Part shown: positions 17,475 to 25,759 of the stretch, piece after piece
Layout of the letters: each line of letters starts with the position of its first letter
Position numbering within the stretch: position 1 is the stretch's first letter
Origin: CBFHMJ01 sp965656875
Lineage (GTDB): Bacteria > Pseudomonadota > Gammaproteobacteria > Enterobacterales > Alteromonadaceae
NCBI GenBank assembly: GCA_965656875.1
Contig: CBFHMJ010000021.1
Span: 17,210 to 81,209 of the forward strand
Reading direction: 5' to 3'
DNA: 64,000 nucleotides
Notes under the pieces: model-generated
The model's input: the letters and a program-made list of their open reading frames with translations, nothing else
Database searches by the model: none
What the model was told of the DNA's origin: nothing
Made by a program: the position numbers and the translations under genes

Positions 17475-18278
17475 TTAGTCAAAAACAGCAACACATTGAC
17501 GGCTGATCGCCACTAATTCTCCCTGAGCATCCCAGATATTTGCTTCAGTATGTGCATAACCGCCAGCAGCCTGACGGGTGACGGCTTTATAAGCAAACCA
17601 GTTAGTCGGCGCAACGGGTTGATGAGGGTGGATAAATTCCAGATTCCACGTCATCGTGCTTGCTGGCGAAGGTTGCTTCATCATTTGCAGTACACACGGT
17701 GGCCAGGCATCAATTAATGCAATCAAGTGTGCATCATTAATACTCGCCGGAGGCTGTTTAAAGCGCATCCAGCCATCAGTGAATGAATCCGTGCTGCCGG
17801 TAAATGGCGTATTACCTCCACATGTTGCTAAGTCCGTATGCTGGATAAAATTCGGCGTAATTCCCGGAATAAATGGGAAGGTTTTTAAGCCTTCTGGAGA
17901 TGGCAATGCATGGCTGGTGGTCGTGTCAACAATGATATTTGACTCGCGGTCCACGCCAAAACACGCTTGTTGCATCACGGCAATTTGCCCATGCTGTAAG
18001 ATCTTACCGACGACCTGCGTTGCACTTTTCCCTTCGCGCAAAATATCAACCTGAAAACTAAACGGTTCGTTTAATGCCAGTGGTCCGATAAAGTTGGTGG
18101 AAAGTGAACGCAGTGGACGACCCGCCGCCACTTTGCTTTGAATCGCGGTATACAGCAGCGCGGCAGAAACACCACCAAACGCCGTGCGGCCCTGGCCCCA
18201 GTCATCTGGCAAAGTGACAGTGGTTGACTCATTAGTAGCAAATTGTTTAGCAGTCGCCAGAAGTTCATCGAAATGCAT
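17475..18278 (-). CDS. TesB-like acyl-CoA thioesterase family protein
   Basis: This 267-residue protein has the double-hotdog layout of the acyl-CoA thioesterase II-like family. The N-terminal half has GRTAFGGVSAALLYTAIQ and RPLRSLSTNFIGPLA. The C-terminal half has TWNLEFIHPHQP and the typical ending GYAHTEANIWDAQGELVAISRQCVAVF. It is expected to hydrolyse acyl-CoA thioesters in the cytoplasm; chain length cannot be predicted. The ribosome site AGGA lies upstream of the ATG. The next gene upstream is the polysaccharide deacetylase, about 150 bp away and on the same strand, without a clear functional link. Confidence 0.8.
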   Translation of the reverse strand: MHFDELLATAKQFATNESTTVTLPDDWGQGRTAFGGVSAALLYTAIQSKVAAGRPLRSLSTNFIGPLALNEPFSFQVDILREGKSATQVVGKILQHGQIAVMQQACFGVDRESNIIVDTTTSHALPSPEGLKTFPFIPGITPNFIQHTDLATCGGNTPFTGSTDSFTDGWMRFKQPPASINDAHLIALIDAWPPCVLQMMKQPSPASTMTWNLEFIHPHQPVAPTNWFAYKAVTRQAAGGYAHTEANIWDAQGELVAISRQCVAVFD

Positions 18279-18432
18279 GGCATAAAATCCTGTGAAAATA
18301 AGAAACCCGGTTACGTTAACTGGTCAGATGTGTAGGATCAAGCATCTGCCGACGAACGGCGGTTTATCTTTCATGAAAATAGAATAAAAAAGTTCGAAAA
18401 AATAAAGGGCACTATCATGCCCTTTGATAAGC

Positions 18433-19353
18433 TTATTTAGCAGGCTTAATCACTCGCTTCAGATATTGCGCCTCTAACCAGGATTCTTCTAACGTACTGT
18501 GCCACAAGCCTTTTTTCTGGCCTTTTGTGCGAGCAATCTCGCCAATTCTGCCGGGATTAAAACGCGCTGGCTTTTCATATCGAAAATGGGCGATATCATC
18601 CTGAAAAGCGCGTTCAGGGGGAATGATAGTCCAGCCCCGTTTGCGTAATTCATCGGCCAGATCGCCAATAAACAACGCCGTTATATCCATTTCATGCATT
18701 AACAGCACATGCTTAGGCGAACGACCAAGGTGCTTAACCGCCAACTCGTCGTAATAGTCGATACCTGCAATCATGACATCCAGATAAAACGCTTTTAACT
18801 GTTCAAAATCAATAGCTTCCTTGTTAGCGACAGACCGTTGAAACAGGCTTTCGATGTACCAGTCGTAATTATTCGCGGTGATATACGCATTGAAATAACC
18901 CTGTTGAGCCAAATGTTGACGAAAGCCATCCCGCTTTTCCAGCGTGTCACCTTCTCGTAAATAAGGAAAACGGAACCATTTTTTAAACGTTGGGTAGTGC
19001 GACAGCGCTTTATCTGCCTGGGTAAAATCGGCGATGTATTCCGCCAAACTCAGTTTATTAAAATCCGGGTGAGAATGAGTGTGATTGGCAATAATGTGCC
19101 CGGCATCGCTGTATTGCTTTAGCCGCGCTTTACCTTCGTTATTTAAATGTTTACTCACGGAGAAGAACGCAACTTGTTCAATGTGATGGGTTTTCAGTTC
19201 ATGTAACAATGCTTTGGCTCGCTCAGGCCCGGTAAAATAACCGCCAGCATGTCGTGGAGAATCATCCAGGGTGAACGCAATTTCTTTACTGTGTAATGAC
19301 AGAGAAAACAGACTAACAAAAAGTCCGAAAAATAATGAGTAGGTGAGTTTCAT
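18433..19353 (-). CDS. Polysaccharide deacetylase (NodB homology domain), secreted
   Basis: This 306-residue protein has a signal peptide (cleavage near 22). NodB motifs are present: motif 1 FTLDDSP (D30, D31), motif 2 ANHTHSHPDF (His metal ligands), and motif 3 RFPYLREGD. Later motifs are divergent but include HVLLMHEMD. Such enzymes remove N- or O-acetyl groups from chitin-like, peptidoglycan or exopolysaccharide substrates using a divalent metal. The start codon overlaps the stop of the broken esterase gene by 4 bp (ATGA), so the two once formed a translationally coupled pair. That pairing, an esterase with a deacetylase, suggests polysaccharide modification. Confidence 0.85.
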   Translation of the reverse strand: MKLTYSLFFGLFVSLFSLSLHSKEIAFTLDDSPRHAGGYFTGPERAKALLHELKTHHIEQVAFFSVSKHLNNEGKARLKQYSDAGHIIANHTHSHPDFNKLSLAEYIADFTQADKALSHYPTFKKWFRFPYLREGDTLEKRDGFRQHLAQQGYFNAYITANNYDWYIESLFQRSVANKEAIDFEQLKAFYLDVMIAGIDYYDELAVKHLGRSPKHVLLMHEMDITALFIGDLADELRKRGWTIIPPERAFQDDIAHFRYEKPARFNPGRIGEIARTKGQKKGLWHSTLEESWLEAQYLKRVIKPAK

Positions 19354-20515
19354 GGTTCTTTCCTTTGTAATAACCAGTCCAGCCCCTGAATGGCGGCGGT
19401 TGGAAACGCGGTGGCGTGAGAAGCACCACGAATAACAGAAAAATGGATTTGATAAGGTGAAGAGGCTGATTCTTTTGAGGTTTTAGAGAGCGATTGCAGC
19501 TTTTCAGCCAGACGTTCAGCAGCAGCAACCATATTCTGGCCTTCACCAAAGTCGGGCGTTTCTCGCTCACCAACACTGATAAAGATCCGTTTGTTGCGAT
19601 TGCTTTTAACAACGGGCTGTTGCAATAACATAAAGTCGTGAAACCACATCGACGGACTACCAGAGCGTGTTGACCTTTGCTGGTGAAGTTTTGTTCGAAT
19701 TCAATGGCATTCAGGCAAGGCGCACGGTAGCAGGTTTAGTCATCTAAATCAATGCCGTGGAACGCAGCCTGAATGCCATTGAAACGAATCCATTCCGTTG
19801 TTAAATCATTGCATGGACAGCGCTTGTCGCGCGTTTCTACTGCGTTTCAGCTCGCTTATGTAGAATAACTACACGACGCAACCTGAAGCCTTGTATAAAC
19901 ACGCGACAAACTGCTGCAAAATCCACCAGCAAAGGTCAGCACGCTCTAATTGTAACGATCAAATAATGCAGGCTTTTGCAGTAATAACCAGGCGCCGAAC
20001 AAGCCGCCTAATGAATGCCCGACATAAATTCGGCCCTGAGATGCACCCCGGTATTCCTTTTCAATCAACGGAAAAACGTGTTTTTCGATAAAGGCTGCAA
20101 ACACCGCCGCGCCCCCTGTGGCTCGTTTCCACTCCGGATTGGAAGAAGGCGTGTAATCCAGAATCCTACTGTTCATTCCCCGCTGCTGTTGGTTATAGGA
20201 CAAACCCACCAAAATCGCTTCTTCCATCGCACCGCTATTCATCGGAAAACGAGTAGCTCCCGACAATGTTTGAAAACTGTATAACCCATCAGTCATATAC
20301 ACCACTGGATAACGTCGTTTCGGTGATTTTTTCCATGAACGGGGAAGTTTGATAAACAACTGATAATGCTGCCGACCGTCTTCACTCTTTACATCAACAA
20401 TAGTCGAACGGGGAATAGCAAACGATTCGGCCTGAGAAGGAGAAGCCAGACATACAGCCGAGAGAATGATTAAAAAAACAACCCACAGGCGTGAGAGAAC
20501 AAGCAATCCTTTCAT
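19350..20515 (-). pseudogene. Alpha/beta-hydrolase esterase gene disrupted by a MITE
   Basis: The N-terminal part (20515 to 19948, about 189 residues) has a signal peptide, the strand-and-loop YPVVYMTDGLYSFQTLSG, and the nucleophile elbow GHSLGG of the EstD/enterochelin-esterase-like family. It stops at DRYN because the MITE end supplies the AG of a TAG codon. The reading resumes after the element (19662 to 19350) as GSPSMWFHDFMLLQQ and continues to GASHATAFPTAAIQGLDWL, which carries the catalytic His. Joined, the two parts would make a normal-length esterase. With Ser and His on separate fragments, activity is presumably lost. The loss could also affect the coupled deacetylase gene. Confidence 0.88.
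19663..19947. mobile_element. MITE copy 2 (285 bp) inside the esterase gene
   Basis: The terminal inverted repeats begin AGAGCGTGTTGACCTTTG and end CAAAGGTCAGCACGCTCT; 23 of 24 terminal bases match. The internal segment includes a second inverted repeat, AATGGCATTCAGGC with GCCTGAATGCCATT, which is missing in copy 1, so copy 1 looks internally deleted. There is no coding capacity, and no target-site duplication is evident. The autonomous partner is not in the window. Confidence 0.92.
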
Positions 20516-20629
20516 GTGATGACTAAAACTTACTACGTTGTTTTAATGAAACCGTCACTGTGCATTATTCGCTGATTTTGTTCAAGTTTTTAGTCGTTTG
20601 GTGGGGAGGGTTAATGGCGTGAGTTACGT

Positions 20630-20658
20630 GGACACCCATGATTTTGGGGTGGGTGTCC
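20630..20658 (+). repeat. Diverged single copy of the hairpin element
   Basis: GGACACCCAT, then a GATTTTGGG loop, then GTGGGTGTCC and the tail TGTTAA. It lies 14 bp beyond the stop of the minus-strand transposase-like gene, the same relative position as the arrays. Confidence 0.85.
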
Positions 20659-20672
20659 TGTTAAATACCTTG

Positions 20673-22202
20673 TCAATCACACACCGCCAAACCCAAATAC
20701 CGCCGACTAAAGGGAGAAAACACCATGACACGGCGGGTTTCGATTGGATCGTAGGCGCAGTACACCACTGAATGATGAAAGTTACTTAACCCGTCGCAGG
20801 TATAAACCCGGTCGTTGAACATGAAGGTACTGTCGGATACCAGGCGGAAACCTTGATTGCCGGGGATGGGTGACAGTAAATAGTCAGCCAGACTACCCTG
20901 ACTGCTACGATGCTCTTTCGGAATGGTTGGTAAGTGGTCGTCAATCCAGTCTGGATTTGGTGTGATTTGGTGGAGAGGAATCACAGATTCCCATCGACGA
21001 GAAGTACAATTAAATGCTCTTTCGTCAGTGACAATTAGCTCGACATCGGATAATTGTGCGGCGGCGGATGTCATATGTGGCCGTTGTGCATGTAGCGTGT
21101 CGACTTGTGTCATCAGGTGATCGAAGAGCAGCAGAAAGCGTCTGAAATTATAGGATTTTATATGCTCAGCTTGCTGAACAATACGAATGCCCAGTACGTT
21201 TGTCAGTGCCTCTGCGTTGGTGGTTAGTTGAATGTATTTGTCACTGATCTTGATGGATTCAGGCACAGGCCACATCTTTAAGGCATCTCGTAACAACAGA
21301 TCAGCCATGGTGAAGTCGGAGACAGGCACCATTCGGCAGACTACCTCAAAATTCAGGTTATTAAAGCAAACCAGTAACCGATGCGGCCCATCAAGAAAGT
21401 TAAACTGCCAGGGCAGAAAGGCCACATCATGCAGTGGGGCATTATCAATATCACGGCTTTTTCGTTGCCACTGATGCTCGTTGCATAGTGCCTGATGGTC
21501 TGGTGAGAAAGGCAGGTTATAGCTGGATTTTAGCCAGTATTGAATCCGGGGTGTGGATACTGCCGGGTTCAATTGTGTCACTTTTTCTATATTTCGTTTT
21601 TGACGAGCATGTACACGCTGTTTAATGCTGGTGGTTTTCATTTGCTCGTCTAGTAAACCCGGTAAACCATAGTTGAACCAGTTTTTATTCCAGGCCGCCA
21701 GTGAGAAGCTGTTGATCTCAGGAATAATATCGTAAACCTGATACTGTTTAAGGTGCGCATCGCTGGTGGTTTCGCCGAGGGTAATCGGGTCGAACGGCCA
21801 TTGGCGTTGGTTATACAAGGTGACAAAGCTTTCCATCACAATCAGCCGATAATGTTGCCCCGGGCGTTCGTCGCACGACTGACGGAACTTCATTAACACG
21901 GCTTCTCTGGCGAGTAATAACACCAGGTGTTCAGCGTTTAATTCTTCATGTTCGCCTAATGTTTCATCGACAGCTTCTAATCCCTTCGCTTCATTAGCGG
22001 CGTAATCTCGCTGTAATTCAGGCGATTCAATCAATCGGTCCTGAATATCAACAGGTAATCCGGTAAATGGGTAAGCCCGTTGTAAACCACCGCGAACCCG
22101 TTGTTCAAAGTAGTTCCATTCTTCTTTGAGTGCGCGACGCTGAATCGCACGCTTTGTCATGTTCAGATAATTACTCAGTTGTACAGCAGTGAAACGGCTC
22201 AT
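20673..22202 (-). CDS. Mu-type transposase homologue, apparently catalytically degenerate
   Basis: I choose ATG 22202 (509 residues), which has GAGGA upstream; the longer frame adds an unlikely hydrophobic leader. The N-terminus (FTAVQLSNYLNMTKRAIQRRALKEEW) matches the MuA winged-helix DNA-binding domain, and the C-terminus (YDPIETRRVMVFSPFSRRYLGLAVC) matches the MuA beta-barrel. The RNase H-like core lies around 230-370. The first catalytic Asp position reads FLPWQFNFLDG, and the position of the Glu reads KSYNFRRFLLLF. I therefore see no convincing DDE triad. It may be a domesticated DNA-binding protein; no MuB or phage genes accompany it. Confidence 0.65.
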   Translation of the reverse strand: MSRFTAVQLSNYLNMTKRAIQRRALKEEWNYFEQRVRGGLQRAYPFTGLPVDIQDRLIESPELQRDYAANEAKGLEAVDETLGEHEELNAEHLVLLLAREAVLMKFRQSCDERPGQHYRLIVMESFVTLYNQRQWPFDPITLGETTSDAHLKQYQVYDIIPEINSFSLAAWNKNWFNYGLPGLLDEQMKTTSIKQRVHARQKRNIEKVTQLNPAVSTPRIQYWLKSSYNLPFSPDHQALCNEHQWQRKSRDIDNAPLHDVAFLPWQFNFLDGPHRLLVCFNNLNFEVVCRMVPVSDFTMADLLLRDALKMWPVPESIKISDKYIQLTTNAEALTNVLGIRIVQQAEHIKSYNFRRFLLLFDHLMTQVDTLHAQRPHMTSAAAQLSDVELIVTDERAFNCTSRRWESVIPLHQITPNPDWIDDHLPTIPKEHRSSQGSLADYLLSPIPGNQGFRLVSDSTFMFNDRVYTCDGLSNFHHSVVYCAYDPIETRRVMVFSPFSRRYLGLAVCD

Positions 22203-22666
22203 GGTGTCCTCGTGTGTTGATGGGTTGCAACGCCAAATCGTTAAAAACGACAGGTGCAACATTGTGCCTGATAAAGTACGGGGAAGTAATTTACCTATTT
22301 TGAATAAAATTACAATACCTAAATTCAACACATCTTAATTTTATTCGTTCATTGATCATTAATATGAATAATAACGGTGTTTTTAAAATCGGAAATGGTA
22401 ATTATGGGGATAAATGTTAATTAAAAATAAAAATTAATTAATTCTTTACATGTACCTAAATAATTGGATAATGCCTTCTGGCCCATTACAAGGAACTGTT
22501 TTGTTGCGGTTTGAGCTCGATTTTACCTGAGTGTAGTTGGTTTTAAGGGGAATTATCACAGTTATAGTGATGAAAAGTGCGTCGTTAATGGTGTGTTGAG
22601 CGGTTGTTGTGTCTTAATTATGATACCGAGTTCGCACTTTTATCAACGTAATGTAAAGGTATCGCT
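22203..22666. promoter_or_regulatory. Divergent AT-rich regulatory region
   Basis: This 460-bp spacer lies between the transposase-like gene and the plus-strand operon. It is AT-rich with several short A/T tracts and must hold both promoters. I see no Mu-type end repeats, no strong palindrome and no credible small gene. Confidence 0.4.
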
Positions 22667-22981
22667 ATGACGACTATACAGCAACAATCCCTTAATTCGC
22701 TGAGTCAATCAGTGCCAACATCACAACAGTCGGTTAATCGTGCAGAAGACAGTCGGCCTTCTGCATTGGCTAATGATTCGGTCATGCTGTCTGAAGCAGG
22801 CGTTGCTTTACAGCAAACTGATGTCGTTGGAATAGCATCAACTGTCGACAATTTTGAAAGTGGTGGACGAGGCATTATTCCACCAGAAACCTCATTGGAC
22901 TCTGGAGGACGTGGATATGTTCCACCAGAAACTTCATTAGATCATGGGGGGAAAGGAATTATACCTCCGGATATATCTTAA
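22667..22981 (+). CDS. Small protein with three C-terminal GGRGxxPPETSLD repeats
   Basis: This 104-residue protein has a Gln/Ser-rich N-terminal half ending in DSVMLSEAGVALQQTD. It has no signal peptide or membrane segment. The C-terminal third is three tandem ~14-residue repeats: SGGRGIIPPETSLD, SGGRGYVPPETSLD and HGGKGIIPPDIS. I do not recognise the family. A leader plus repeated short cores resembles some multi-core RiPP precursors, but no modifying enzyme gene is adjacent; a structural or interaction protein is equally possible. It leads an operon-like run of four plus-strand genes, and a stem-loop lies in the gap after it. Confidence 0.6.
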   Translation: MTTIQQQSLNSLSQSVPTSQQSVNRAEDSRPSALANDSVMLSEAGVALQQTDVVGIASTVDNFESGGRGIIPPETSLDSGGRGYVPPETSLDHGGKGIIPPDIS

Positions 22982-22987
22982 TTAGCT

Positions 22988-23013
22988 GTTGCGCCTTGCG
23001 GATGAGGGGCAAC
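22988..23013 (+). promoter_or_regulatory. Stem-loop between the repeat protein and the membrane genes
   Basis: GTTGCGCC (22988-22995) pairs with GGGGCAAC (23006-23013) with one mismatch. Its place between a small first gene and downstream genes would suit partial attenuation or mRNA stabilisation. No T-run follows. Confidence 0.3.
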
Positions 23014-23035
23014 TCACTTTACTTATGAGTTAACG

Positions 23036-23572
23036 ATGGATTTTTTAACGAACGATACGTTGTACAGCATTTTTGGTGCGTTGATGTTGTTAAGTACCAT
23101 TTCTATATTAATCTGGCACAAAGAGCGCACCAGTGAAGTACTAACAATCGCTATTTTTTGTTTTGGCTATTTATCTATGGAATGGGTTGGTTTTCGATTG
23201 GTTGCTTTGGAAGATGAGTACATTAGCACTATTAGGAACGTATGGTTTTTATGTTGGAGTGTAATGGGTGGCTTAACAATCTTGACATGCTGTTTTGCTC
23301 ATGGACTAACGCGAACTCGTTTTTCCCGCTACTTTAAGAAAATAGCGACGATTTACTTTTGTTTGATGGTAATAAATTTTATTGCTCACCTATGTCGATT
23401 TTATTTTGGTGCGCCGCCAATCTACTTAACGCTGTACAGTTATGCTACGTTGATTGTCAACTACTTTCTCTTTTCTCTCATCATTACTAAAACACTTCAA
23501 ACACACTGGCAACTTCGTTACTCGATGATTTATAAGGTAAGAGCCTTACTGGGTAAGGAGGAATTGCAATGA
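23036..23572 (+). CDS. Integral membrane protein of unknown function
   Basis: This 178-residue protein has about five transmembrane helices (near 9-27, 36-55, 67-87, 104-124 and 130-152), separated by short loops. A basic cytoplasmic tail ends RALLGKEELQ. I see no recognisable enzyme motif. Its last bases contain the AAGGAGG ribosome site of the next gene, and its stop overlaps that start by 4 bp (ATGA), so the two are translationally coupled and probably act together. The ribosome site of this gene itself is weak. Function unknown. Confidence 0.65.
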   Translation: MDFLTNDTLYSIFGALMLLSTISILIWHKERTSEVLTIAIFCFGYLSMEWVGFRLVALEDEYISTIRNVWFLCWSVMGGLTILTCCFAHGLTRTRFSRYFKKIATIYFCLMVINFIAHLCRFYFGAPPIYLTLYSYATLIVNYFLFSLIITKTLQTHWQLRYSMIYKVRALLGKEELQ

Positions 23573-24021
23573 GTATTCATCTTGTTACCGCTTTATTTAT
23601 TCTGCTGTTTATTGTTACTGGGTTTCAGGTTGTGTACTGGTCCCGTTACCAAAAAGTACTCACTTTTATTTTAAATCAATCCAATATCGATCTGGACAAG
23701 CTTCATGCCGCTAATGACCCGGAGTTTTCACCGGTGTTATATGGTGAAGATAAGGAATTTGATGTGTGCGGCAAAACCTTGTTTGAAGCCGTACAGGAGG
23801 TAGAACGTTATTACTGCCAGATGATTATTCCTTCGGTCAGGATTTTCTTAACCCATAATACCCTCGCCAGCCATATTTCTCGTGGTGAGCATATGCGAAT
23901 TATTCTTGATGCCATGAAGCAAATGGACCAGGCAAGAGCCAAAGTACTGCGTAAATATCCAAAAGACGATGTTCTAACCTGGCGAGATAGTCAAAACCAG
24001 TATCCGGTTAAGGAGCAATAA
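23569..24021 (+). CDS. Membrane-anchored protein of unknown function
   Basis: This 150-residue protein has one N-terminal transmembrane helix (about 4-25, VTALFILLFIVTGFQVVYW) followed by a soluble, mostly helical domain. A strong AAGGAGG site precedes the ATG, which overlaps the stop of the upstream membrane-protein gene. The next gene follows after 2 bp. I do not recognise a domain. The pairing with a five-helix partner suggests a membrane complex, and the regulator encoded next may control it. Confidence 0.6.
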   Translation: MSIHLVTALFILLFIVTGFQVVYWSRYQKVLTFILNQSNIDLDKLHAANDPEFSPVLYGEDKEFDVCGKTLFEAVQEVERYYCQMIIPSVRIFLTHNTLASHISRGEHMRIILDAMKQMDQARAKVLRKYPKDDVLTWRDSQNQYPVKEQ

Positions 24022-24023
24022 CC

Positions 24024-24653
24024 ATGGATCGATGCAGGAAACCGCTACCGAGTATCGAGTTTCATGATGACATGATTCGCACCACCGTCAGTCAGAACCT
24101 GCGGGGGTTGATGCGAGAGCATAACATCAGTCAGATTGCATTACATAAAGCGGTGGTTGATTCTGCCCATAACGGCAATGCAAAGCTTTCACTTCGCGCA
24201 ATAAAAAACTACATGGCGGTTGAACGTACTAAATCGTCAACTAATCCTTCAGTGAATACGCTTCAGGAAATTGCTCGGGGTCTGCGTCACCTTGGACTGG
24301 ATGTCACGGAATCCTGGATTGTTTGTCGCCATGATTACACCGTGGTAAACAAACTGCGGCGAGTTACATCTGACGAGGCGCAGACTGAATTAAAACGGTA
24401 CATTTATGCGTTTATCGCCTCACTGGAACAGATTTCATCCGACAGCGTGTTACTGACAGCCCCCGACCCAACAAATTCTGAATACAACGCTGAGCTGATT
24501 AACACAGTAACCCGACATATCGAATCTGTATTTGATCAAGACCATTCGGTCCAGGCAATTGCCATCGTACTGGAAATCATTAGCGAACGTCGGGAACAAA
24601 TGGAACGAAGAGTGAGTACACGCAAACGAGAAAAGGCCAGTAATGCAGGTTAA
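24024..24653 (+). CDS. XRE-like helix-turn-helix protein
   Basis: This 209-residue protein has an XRE/Cro-like helix-turn-helix at about 20-90: NLRGLMREHNISQIALHKAV, then LSLRAIKNYM, then NPSVNTLQEIARGLRHL. The middle of that domain is longer than usual. The C-terminal half is helical and ends in a basic, charged stretch. It starts 2 bp after the preceding gene, with AAGGAG upstream, so it is the last gene of the four-gene run. A terminator follows. It probably regulates this operon or the divergent transposase-like gene; no target site was identified. Confidence 0.65.
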   Translation: MDRCRKPLPSIEFHDDMIRTTVSQNLRGLMREHNISQIALHKAVVDSAHNGNAKLSLRAIKNYMAVERTKSSTNPSVNTLQEIARGLRHLGLDVTESWIVCRHDYTVVNKLRRVTSDEAQTELKRYIYAFIASLEQISSDSVLLTAPDPTNSEYNAELINTVTRHIESVFDQDHSVQAIAIVLEIISERREQMERRVSTRKREKASNAG

Positions 24654-24738
24654 TGATGATTAGACAGTTGCTTTTAAAAACAGTGTTGTTGGATGTTGAA
24701 TAACGTTTTCAACACCTGCGATTCGCCGAGGTTAAAAT

Positions 24739-24782
24739 CAGGACACCGACCAACGGCCGGGATGTCCTGACTATCCTTTTTT
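24739..24782 (+). terminator. Terminator after the XRE gene (possible decayed hairpin copy)
   Basis: CAGGACA (24739-24745) and TGTCCTG (24763-24769) form a stem, followed by TTTTTT at 24777-24782. The arms resemble the outer part of the window-wide GGACACC hairpin, so this may be a decayed copy used as a terminator. Confidence 0.65.
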
Positions 24783-25032
24783 ATTCAAACGACCAACTCA
24801 ACGCATCAGCCGGACAGGCTGCCTGTAGCACTTCAAGTTTAGCGCGGGCCTTTAACTGCTGTTTACATGCCGTGCAATCTTCACACTTAGTTTTATCCAG
24901 CCAAACTTGCACGCGACGCCCTTCCTCATTGACGGTGAAATGGCCTTTACCAATGTTATTAAAGAATTGAACGGTGGCGAGAATAACAATGCCAAACAGG
25001 CCGAATAACAGGATAGCTTTTAAGATATGCAT
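24781..25032 (-). CDS. Membrane-anchored ferredoxin-like small protein
   Basis: This 83-residue protein has an N-terminal transmembrane helix (about 5-25). A soluble segment follows with CEDCTACKQQ and, 17 residues later, CPADALSW. The spacing Cx2Cx2C...CP is that of a single [4Fe-4S] ferredoxin cluster. The short length and anchor suggest an electron-transfer subunit at the inner membrane, with the cluster probably cytoplasmic. No partner oxidoreductase is adjacent, so its role is unknown. The middle segment is less conserved than in typical ferredoxins, so metal binding is inferred. Confidence 0.55.
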   Translation of the reverse strand: MHILKAILLFGLFGIVILATVQFFNNIGKGHFTVNEEGRRVQVWLDKTKCEDCTACKQQLKARAKLEVLQAACPADALSWSFE

Positions 25033-25115
25033 AGTAATTTCAGGTTGTTAGTAACGACGGGGAATGATAGCGGAGAATTGAGTGTGGTGCGAGTTTGGTT
25101 TAGACACGGGTGAAA

Positions 25116-25144
25116 ATCTCCCTCACCAGCTACATGAGGGAGAT
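25116..25144 (-). terminator. Intrinsic terminator of the YegP-like gene
   Basis: ATCTCCCTCA (25116-25125) and TGAGGGAGAT (25135-25144) pair perfectly. On the minus strand the stem is followed by TTTT. It lies 10 bp past the stop. Confidence 0.75.
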
Positions 25145-25153
25145 GGACTGATA

Positions 25154-25489
25154 TCAAGTTAAATCAATCGTTTCGGCGACAGGTGCATTGTGCATAACTG
25201 ATGCAATGCCGTTGTCACGTCCGTTTTCAGAAACATACATTTCACTGGTGCCGATAACCTGACCATTATCTTCAGAAAGAAGATTAAAGAAGTATTGATT
25301 GTTGCTTGATGTTTTTCGTTCAAAGTTACTGTCTTTTTTCGAGTTTTTTCTTACTGACTCTGTGCCATTAAAGCAATTTTGTTTTGTTGTATAACCTTCG
25401 CTTCTCAGGATTATTTCGTTGTTAGAAGCACGAAGACGGAAGTAAAACTCATTGTTTTTGTCACTTTTAAAAATTTCGAATTTAGCCAT
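25154..25489 (-). CDS. YegP-like DUF1508 protein
   Basis: This 111-residue protein consists of two copies of the DUF1508/YegP motif. The first is FEIFKSDKNNEFYFRLRASNNEIILRSEGYTTKQNC and the second is NQYFFNLLSEDNGQVIGTSEMYVSENGRDNGIASVM. The usual pattern is phenylalanine-rich strands followed by GEVI..SE.Y..k....gI.sV. The family is small, cytoplasmic and widespread, with no settled biochemical role. The ribosome site AAAGGT precedes the ATG, and a terminator follows. It is a single-gene unit with no functional link to its neighbours that I can see. Confidence 0.85.
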   Translation of the reverse strand: MAKFEIFKSDKNNEFYFRLRASNNEIILRSEGYTTKQNCFNGTESVRKNSKKDSNFERKTSSNNQYFFNLLSEDNGQVIGTSEMYVSENGRDNGIASVMHNAPVAETIDLT

Positions 25490-25759
25490 TTTATTACCTT
25501 TTGAATGTGAAAAAGTTAACCCGATATGGGTAAATTAATAAATGGGGTTTGCTAAATTGGAAACAAGGGGGGTTGTGAAAATATTTTTTGTTTATTGAGT
25601 GAGCCGCAAAAATACAGGGTTTCCTGACTAAATAATACGAGTTGTACCCGATTACCTTTCTTGCTGGTGTGATGTGTAATAAGTCTCAAGCAACATCACT
25701 ACTAAACGTACTTAACGACATCGGATTGTTGAATGAGTACCTAACTTGAGGTAATAAAA

